From assembly GCF_017352215.1 (NCBI RefSeq), contig NZ_CP071444.1, positions 1,860,001 to 1,924,000 of the forward strand: DNA of 64,000 nucleotides, read 5' to 3'. The translations under genes were made by a program, and so were the position numbers. This document shows positions 59,571-64,000 of the stretch, piece by piece. The notes beneath the pieces are model-generated. The model saw only the letters and a program-made list of their open reading frames with translations, was not told the DNA's origin and ran no database searches. The stretch's first letter is position 1; each line of letters begins with the position of its first letter. This DNA comes from Alkalibacter rhizosphaerae. Lineage in GTDB: Bacteria; Bacillota; Clostridia; Eubacteriales; Alkalibacteraceae.

Positions 59571-60503
59571 TTATCTGTTGTCCTTTGTTACACGGATCAA
59601 GTACTTGATGAGTCGTTCTCGAGAAGCGGCAATGTCTTCCTTGCTCCACTCCTGGAAACCTTTTCCGGTTTTGAAACCCAAATCTCCTGCTTCGACTTTG
59701 GCAACCAGCAGGGGAGAAGGTTCCGTGCTGCTTTCGATGTGCTGTAAAATATAATTGTGAATGGACAGGGTCAGATCGGTTCCGACCATGTCGGCGTTTT
59801 CCATGGGAGACAGTACGGGCAAACGCATGCCGAAACTGTACTTAATGGCCTCATCTACTGCTGCAGCGTCGGCGATCCCGTGTTCCACGATGGAAATGGC
59901 CTCCCGCCACAAGGCATGTTGCAGGCGATTTGCCAAAAAACCAGGAACGTCTTTTGCTACTTTTACAGGTTTTTTCCCCATATCCGTAAAAAAATCGAAC
60001 AGGGTGTCTACAACTTCTTCGTCGGTAAATTCTGTTCGAACGATTTCCACCAAGGGAATCAAATAAGGCGGATTCCAAAAGTGGGTGCCGACGATGCGAT
60101 TCTTGTTCTTTGCCTTGGAGGCGATTTGGGTGATGCTCATGACCGATGTGTTGGAAGCCAGGATGGTGTCCGGTTTGCAGATCTCATCCAGTTGGGCAAA
60201 TAGATGTTGCTTCATGGCCATGTCTTCCGGTATGCATTCGATGATCAGATCTGCTTCTTGCACAACGGTTTCCATATCGTCGTATACCGTGATCCGGTTT
60301 AGTACATTATCCATCTCATTGGGGTCAAAAGCACCTTCTTCCGCCATGATCTCCAAGTTTCTACGAATGATCGGAAAGGAGTCGGAGTTGTCCGGGTTTC
60401 TTAATACGCGAACGGGGATTCCTTTCGTTGCCAGTGCCTGTGCGATGCCGGCACCCATGAGGCCGAAGCCGAAGATGGATACCTGTTGAATTTTCTTGCG
60501 CAA
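59571..60503 (-). CDS. 3-hydroxyacyl-CoA dehydrogenase family NAD-dependent dehydrogenase
   Basis: A 310-residue enzyme. The NAD loop is [16 protein letters not shown] (~10-25), followed by [22 protein letters not shown] and the catalytic His region [39 protein letters not shown] opens the C-terminal domain. Besides 3-hydroxyacyl-CoA dehydrogenases this group includes L-carnitine and L-gulonate 3-dehydrogenases, which oxidise free beta-hydroxy acids and pair with BKACE in carnitine breakdown. The TTG at 60503 with AAAGGGG upstream is the likely start; the longer open frame would overlap the SDR gene. Confidence 0.86.
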   Translation of the reverse strand: MRKKIQQVSIFGFGLMGAGIAQALATKGIPVRVLRNPDNSDSFPIIRRNLEIMAEEGAFDPNEMDNVLNRITVYDDMETVVQEADLIIECIPEDMAMKQHLFAQLDEICKPDTILASNTSVMSITQIASKAKNKNRIVGTHFWNPPYLIPLVEIVRTEFTDEEVVDTLFDFFTDMGKKPVKVAKDVPGFLANRLQHALWREAISIVEHGIADAAAVDEAIKYSFGMRLPVLSPMENADMVGTDLTLSIHNYILQHIESSTEPSPLLVAKVEAGDLGFKTGKGFQEWSKEDIAASRERLIKYLIRVTKDNR

Positions 60504-60523
60504 ATCAAAGCCCCTTTCTGGTA

Positions 60524-61312
60524 TCAACCTGCAGTGCAACCGCCATCAACGTAGAGAATTTGTCCGGTGATGAAATCGGAAGCGCTGGATCCTAAAAATA
60601 CGGCAGCTCCGACCATGTCCTGAACGAGAGCGGCTCGACCCATGGGAATGCGGTCCATAAATATTTTTTTCAGTTTCTCGTCTTCCAGAACTTCTTGTGT
60701 CAAAGGAGTCCAAAATATGGTTGGTGCGATGGAATTGACGTTGATGTTGTATTTTGCCCACTCGGTTGCCAGCTGCTTGGTCAACAAGTTTACAGCACCC
60801 TTGCTGGTTCCGTAAGCAGCGTAGCCGCCAGGGTGGCCGGCGAAGGCACGTACGGAAGAGACAGTGATGATTTTACCGTACCCTTGTTCCTTCATGACGG
60901 CCCCAACGATTTTGCAGGGTATAAAAGTTCCCGTCACATTGATGTCGATAACTTGACGGAAATCATCTACAGGGAAATCTTCCGCAGGATGTCGTTTGGC
61001 AATGCCGGCAACAGTGACAAGGATATCAATTTTTCCAAAAACTTCTTTCACTTTTTGGACCATTTCGATCACCTGGTCTTCTTTGGTCACATCACAAACG
61101 ATGGCCATGGCTTTCTTGCCCAATGCCTCCACTTCTGCTACGGTTTTATCCAGGGTCTCTTTAGTTCTTCCGGTTACGACAACATCGCATCCGTGCAGTG
61201 CCAAACCTGTTGCTACACCTTCGCCCAAAGATCCTGCGCCACCGGTCACGATGGCCAGTTTGCCTTCCAGGCTGAACATGTTTTTCAGTTGTTCGTTGTT
61301 CATTATTTCCAC
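60524..61312 (-). CDS. Short-chain dehydrogenase/reductase (SDR)
   Basis: A 262-residue classical SDR. The NAD(P) motif is VTGGAGSLGEG (about 23-33), then TVAGIAKRHP, and the catalytic set is Ser in TVSSVRAF with YAAYGTSKGA (Tyr and Lys). The C-terminus ends ILYVDGGCTAG. Closest in style to gluconate 5-dehydrogenase/KduD-type enzymes, but the substrate cannot be fixed. GTG start at 61312 with AAAGGGG 8 bases upstream; ATG 61303 is an alternative. It lies 20 bases upstream of the hydroxyacyl-CoA dehydrogenase start. Confidence 0.9.
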   Translation of the reverse strand: MEIMNNEQLKNMFSLEGKLAIVTGGAGSLGEGVATGLALHGCDVVVTGRTKETLDKTVAEVEALGKKAMAIVCDVTKEDQVIEMVQKVKEVFGKIDILVTVAGIAKRHPAEDFPVDDFRQVIDINVTGTFIPCKIVGAVMKEQGYGKIITVSSVRAFAGHPGGYAAYGTSKGAVNLLTKQLATEWAKYNINVNSIAPTIFWTPLTQEVLEDEKLKKIFMDRIPMGRAALVQDMVGAAVFLGSSASDFITGQILYVDGGCTAG

Positions 61313-61331
61313 AATGCATTCCCCTTTCGGT

Positions 61332-61679
61332 CTAGTAATTGACGACGACCAGCATGGTTGCCGGCATGTTCGTTTTGTTCAGGATGGATCTCCCTTCAAA
61401 CGGTTCAATGAAGATGGAATCGTATTTCTTGAGAACGACCACCTGATCCTTGAATTGAACGGTCACTTCTCCTTCTAGAACTACATATACTTTTTCTGTC
61501 GGGGAGTCTTCATAAGCGTATTCTGCTCCGCCGCCAGGTAAAAAATGAGTCAATCCCATCCAAAACTTTTGTGTTCCGGTTTCTTCCAGTCCGTGCAGCT
61601 TTAACGTAGAACAATCAAAGTGCAAGGGGGCCTGATACGGTTTTACATCTTGGAATTCGATTTTTTTCAACGTTTTCAC
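61332..61679 (-). CDS. Cupin-domain protein
   Basis: A 115-residue single cupin barrel. Motif 1 region is THFLPGGGAEYAYEDSPTEK and motif 2 is FIEPFEGRSILNKTNMP; the usual metal His residues are mostly replaced, so metal binding is doubtful. It may be a small isomerase, a ligand-binding protein or an accessory factor of the pathway. Located between the CoA-transferase B and SDR genes in the sigma-54 operon, with AGGAGG-like GAGGTG upstream. Confidence 0.78.
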   Translation of the reverse strand: MKTLKKIEFQDVKPYQAPLHFDCSTLKLHGLEETGTQKFWMGLTHFLPGGGAEYAYEDSPTEKVYVVLEGEVTVQFKDQVVVLKKYDSIFIEPFEGRSILNKTNMPATMLVVVNY

Positions 61680-61690
61680 CTCCTCTCGTT

Positions 61691-62350
61691 TTATAATAAG
61701 TCCATGGTTTTTAAATCGTCTGAAATGATAAGGTTTGCCTCTGTGTCCTTTAGAATATCTTCGATGTCAAGACCTGGTGCCAGTTCTTTTAAAACCATTC
61801 CGTTTGAGGTCACTTCGATGACCGCCTTCTCCGTAACGACCAGATTTACTTCACCGACAGCCGTAAGAGGGAGTCGGCATTTTTTTAAGATTTTCGGAGA
61901 CCCTTTAGCGGAATGGACCATTCCGATGATCACTCGTTTTGCACCGCTGACAAGATCCATGGCACCACCCATTCCAGGGACCATTTTACCCGGGATCATG
62001 TAATTGGCCAGATTTCCTTCTTCATCTACTTCCAAAGCACCAAGCACGGTAGCATCTACATGCCCGCCCCGAATGATACCGAAAGACATGGCACTGTCAA
62101 AATATGCTCCTCCCAAATTGATGGTGGCGCACTGGCCTCCGGCATTGACAACATCGGGATCTTCACAACCTGGCAAAGGGGCCTCGCTCAATCCTACAAA
62201 GCCGTTTTCCGATTGAAGGATCACATGCACGCCTTCCGGTAAATAGTTGGCTACCATGGTCGGCAAACCGATTCCCAAGTTGACGATATCTCCATCTTTC
62301 AATTCCTGTGCAATTCTTTTTGCGATGATTTCTTTTGCTTCCAAGCTCAT
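61691..62350 (-). CDS. Acyl-CoA:carboxylate CoA-transferase, subunit B
   Basis: A 219-residue beta subunit of a class I CoA-transferase. The catalytic Glu48 sits in LQSENGFVGL; NLGIGLPTMVANYLPEGV and GGHVDATVLGALEVDEEGNL are family segments. It overlaps subunit A by 4 bases (ATGA), so the two are co-translated in equal amounts. By context it probably moves CoA onto acetoacetate (AtoA/ScoB type), giving acetoacetyl-CoA for the thiolase. Confidence 0.93.
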   Translation of the reverse strand: MSLEAKEIIAKRIAQELKDGDIVNLGIGLPTMVANYLPEGVHVILQSENGFVGLSEAPLPGCEDPDVVNAGGQCATINLGGAYFDSAMSFGIIRGGHVDATVLGALEVDEEGNLANYMIPGKMVPGMGGAMDLVSGAKRVIIGMVHSAKGSPKILKKCRLPLTAVGEVNLVVTEKAVIEVTSNGMVLKELAPGLDIEDILKDTEANLIISDDLKTMDLL

Positions 62351-63003
62351 GATCTTTCTCCCTCAACGATGTAGTCCACCAAAATTCCAGGTGTCATGAC
62401 GTGATTGGGATCCAATGCACCGATTTCTACCAGTTTTTGGGCCCCAACGATCACAGTATCCGCAGCCATGGCCATCAGCGGATTAAAATTTCTTGTCGAT
62501 GCGTTGTAAAAAGTATTTCCCATTTTGTCCACGATGGAACCTCGGATCAAAGCAACATCCGCTCGCAGTGGAAGTTCCAACAAGTAATCTTTTCCATTGG
62601 CATGGATGACTTGTTTTCCCTTTTCCACGAGGGTACCCAACCCTGTAGGCGTCAATACGCCGCCAAGACCGTATCCGCCGCAACGTATGCGTTCGGCCAA
62701 TGTTCCTTGGGGGATCAGCTCCACTTCCAGTTCGCCGGTATTCATAAGCCGGCCCGTCTCCGGATTGGTGCCTATGTGGGATGCAATCACTTTCCGAAGC
62801 CGCTTTTCAACGACCAGTCGACCCAGGCCTTTATCCACAAAACCCGTATCGTTGCAGATCACCGTCAAATCACGGATCCCTTTGTCCAGAATGGCATCAA
62901 TGAATATTTCCGGAGTACCAACGGCCATAAAACCTCCCAGCATCAATGTCATACCATTATGGATCTTTTCCATTGCTTGTTCCATTGTCAATTGTTTGTT
63001 CAT
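62347..63003 (-). CDS. Acyl-CoA:carboxylate CoA-transferase, subunit A
   Basis: A 218-residue alpha subunit with the CoA-binding loop region GMTLMLGGFMAVGTPEIFID and later LIPQGTLAERIRCGGYGLGGVLTPTGLGT, typical of AtoD/ScoA. First gene of the minus-strand operon, with the sigma-54 promoter about 45 bases upstream. GGTGGGAAAG precedes the ATG. Acetoacetate is the most likely acceptor by context, though other short-chain acids are possible. Confidence 0.93.
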   Translation of the reverse strand: MNKQLTMEQAMEKIHNGMTLMLGGFMAVGTPEIFIDAILDKGIRDLTVICNDTGFVDKGLGRLVVEKRLRKVIASHIGTNPETGRLMNTGELEVELIPQGTLAERIRCGGYGLGGVLTPTGLGTLVEKGKQVIHANGKDYLLELPLRADVALIRGSIVDKMGNTFYNASTRNFNPLMAMAADTVIVGAQKLVEIGALDPNHVMTPGILVDYIVEGERS

Positions 63004-63045
63004 ACTTTCCCACCTTCACTATATCTTCCTGACACCTTATAGTAT

Positions 63046-63061
63046 TGCAAGTATCGTGCCA
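63046..63061 (-). promoter_or_regulatory. Sigma-54 (RpoN) promoter of the CoA-transferase/BKACE operon
   Basis: Minus strand TGGCACG (63061-63055), 4 bases, TTGCA (63050-63046), preceded by T. This fits the -24/-12 consensus YTGGCACGNNNNTTGC fully. Transcription should start near 63035, about 30 bases before the CoA-transferase A start codon. Confidence 0.92.
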
Positions 63062-63138
63062 ATAATGATTTTCGCAAGAAAAGAACTCTGAAATCATGCT
63101 GTTTGTTGGGTTTCCGCTTTTTTGAAGAGATTTAAAAA

Positions 63139-63184
63139 AAGATAAAGGAAAGCGCATGATTCAATATTGAATCATGCGCTTTCC
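63139..63184 (-). terminator. Terminator of the sigma-54 activator gene
   Basis: A perfect 38-base palindrome (63147-63184, arms GGAAAGCGCATGATTCAAT and complement) is followed on the minus strand by TTTATCTTTTTTT. It insulates the operon from read-through of the activator gene. Confidence 0.85.
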
Positions 63185-63222
63185 AAATTCTTTGAGAATC
63201 AGTCGAGTAGTGCGAACTATCC

Positions 63223-63265
63223 GGTGATGCATAATCGGATCACGACGATACGTTAATGCATCACC
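63223..63265. promoter_or_regulatory. Candidate activator binding site (upstream activating sequence)
   Basis: GGTGATGCAT (63223-63232) and ATGCATCACC (63256-63265) form an inverted repeat about 160-210 bases upstream of the sigma-54 promoter. That is a usual enhancer distance for NtrC-type activators. It overlaps the last codons of the activator gene. Confidence 0.45.
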
Positions 63266-64000
63266 ATGATTCGATTCCCAGTGCTTTTGCTTTTCGAACC
63301 ACGGTAGGTTGGGAAATTCCCAGATCTTTGGCGGTCTTGTGGGTGCTGCCTGTTCGTTTTAAGGAAGATTCGATTAGATTTCTTTCGAAAGCCGCCAGGG
63401 CTTCTTTATAAGGCAGATCTTCGATTTTTTCAAGATGGTCTTTCAACGAATTTATTCCAAGAACAGCGGCGACTTTTTTTTCGGAGATCCTTGTATCATT
63501 TTCCATGATGATCAAGCGTTCCAAAACGTTCATCAATTGTCGAACATTTCCTGGCCAATCATAGTTTTCGATGAGTTGGAGTGCACCACTTTCCAACTCG
63601 GTTTCTTTGCTGTAGCGTTTGTTGAATTCTTCCAGGAAATGATAGGCCAAAATGGTGATGTCTTCTCTTCGTTCTCTCAAAGGTGGAATACTGATCGGGA
63701 TTACATTGAGGCGATAATACAAATCCTCTCGAAACGTTCCTGCAGCTATTTGTTCCGCAAGGTCTTTGTTGGTAGCTGCAACGATGCGAGCATCCAGTTT
63801 GATGGGTTTGGTACCGCCCACTCGCACAAATTCCTTTTCCTGCAACACCCGCAACAGTTTTGACTGGAGGATCATGGGCATTTCTCCGATTTCGTCCAGC
63901 AAAATGGTGCCTTGATGTGCCGTCTCGAACAATCCCAGTTTTTCTTTATTGCTGGCGCCGGTGAAGGCTCCTTTTTCATAACCGAACAATTCGGATTCCA
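63261..64000 (-). CDS. Sigma-54-dependent transcriptional activator, C-terminal part (5' end outside window)
   Basis: About 246 residues are present, open at the right edge. The AAA+ domain shows the sigma-54 contact loop GAFTGA (in [18 protein letters not shown]), Walker [32 protein letters not shown] and the arginine-finger region [20 protein letters not shown], then [17 protein letters not shown]. The C-terminal Fis/TyrR-type HTH is [20 protein letters not shown]. The N-terminal sensor domain lies outside the window, so the signal is unknown. It is encoded directly upstream of, and in the same direction as, an operon with a consensus sigma-54 promoter, and is almost certainly its activator. 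Confidence 0.95.
   Translation of the reverse strand, partial: ESELFGYEKGAFTGASNKEKLGLFETAHQGTILLDEIGEMPMILQSKLLRVLQEKEFVRVGGTKPIKLDARIVAATNKDLAEQIAAGTFREDLYYRLNVIPISIPPLRERREDITILAYHFLEEFNKRYSKETELESGALQLIENYDWPGNVRQLMNVLERLIIMENDTRISEKKVAAVLGINSLKDHLEKIEDLPYKEALAAFERNLIESSLKRTGSTHKTAKDLGISQPTVVRKAKALGIESW

Larger units (their letters stand above)
63004..63260. other. Intergenic region between the activator gene and the CoA-transferase operon
   Basis: On the minus strand, in reading order, it contains part of a GGTGATGCAT inverted repeat (63265-63223), the activator terminator (63184-63139) and the sigma-54 promoter (63061-63046). No gene is seen. Confidence 0.8.

Overview
The window looks like a chromosomal segment of an anaerobic, low-to-moderate GC member of the Bacillota, class Clostridia. 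Supporting signs are a CIRCE-controlled groESL, Rex, an FMN riboswitch before an ECF riboflavin transporter gene, a guanine riboswitch before guaBA, a raiA-type structured RNA, glnA next to an ANTAR regulator, strong AGGAGG ribosome sites, several TTG/GTG starts and a programmed frameshift in prfB. No rRNA, tRNA or CRISPR array was seen. The species cannot be named from the sequence alone.

Layout. 0-2.3 kb: end of an RND efflux pump, a TetR regulator and a nitroreductase. 2.4-7.5 kb: a small P-loop ATPase, a V4R-PP2C phosphatase, a YhcC-type radical SAM enzyme, a histidine phosphatase, class II aldolase and Ogt. 7.5-12.5 kb: raiA RNA and the hibernation factor gene, an unknown conserved gene, a small cassette bounded by inverted repeats and encoding tiny peptides, and an HD-GYP/DUF5317 pair. 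12.5-19.1 kb: secA, prfB, a class I amidotransferase and tex. 19.1-33.8 kb: FMN riboswitch-ribU, a methionine-synthase-like protein with a degenerate cobalamin domain, then a long tightly coupled run holding the t6A genes tsaE, tsaB, rimI and tsaD. Between tsaB and rimI sit a SbcD/YhaN pair, mnmA, a two-component system and a CapA-like protein. 33.8-34.0 kb: a convergent gap with clustered DnaA boxes. 34-48.4 kb: ABC-F ATPase, rex, glnA with an ANTAR regulator, an Ogg-type glycosylase, groESL, a frameshifted PTS IIC gene and guaB-guaA. 48.4-53 kb: a minus-strand MFP/ATPase/permease efflux operon with its own two-component system. 53.4-56.4 kb: a large sortase-anchored surface protein.

56.5-64 kb is the most distinctive accessory region. 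A minus-strand operon encodes CoA-transferase subunits A and B, a cupin, an SDR, a 3-hydroxyacyl-CoA dehydrogenase family enzyme, a thiolase, a BKACE-type beta-keto acid cleavage enzyme and a cyclase-family hydrolase. It is preceded by a consensus sigma-54 promoter and by a sigma-54 activator gene that runs off the window. The enzymes fit a route in which a lactone or amide is opened, oxidised to a beta-keto acid and cleaved with acetyl-CoA to acetoacetate, which is then activated and thiolysed to acetyl-CoA. The substrate is unknown.

Three genes between 44.8 and 51.7 kb (PTS IIC, the C-terminus of guaA, ABC ATPase) are each one base short in a G or C run, and a gene remnant at 53.2 kb may be a fourth case. 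This points to homopolymer undercalls in the assembly rather than genuine decay, and these reading frames should be treated as provisional.
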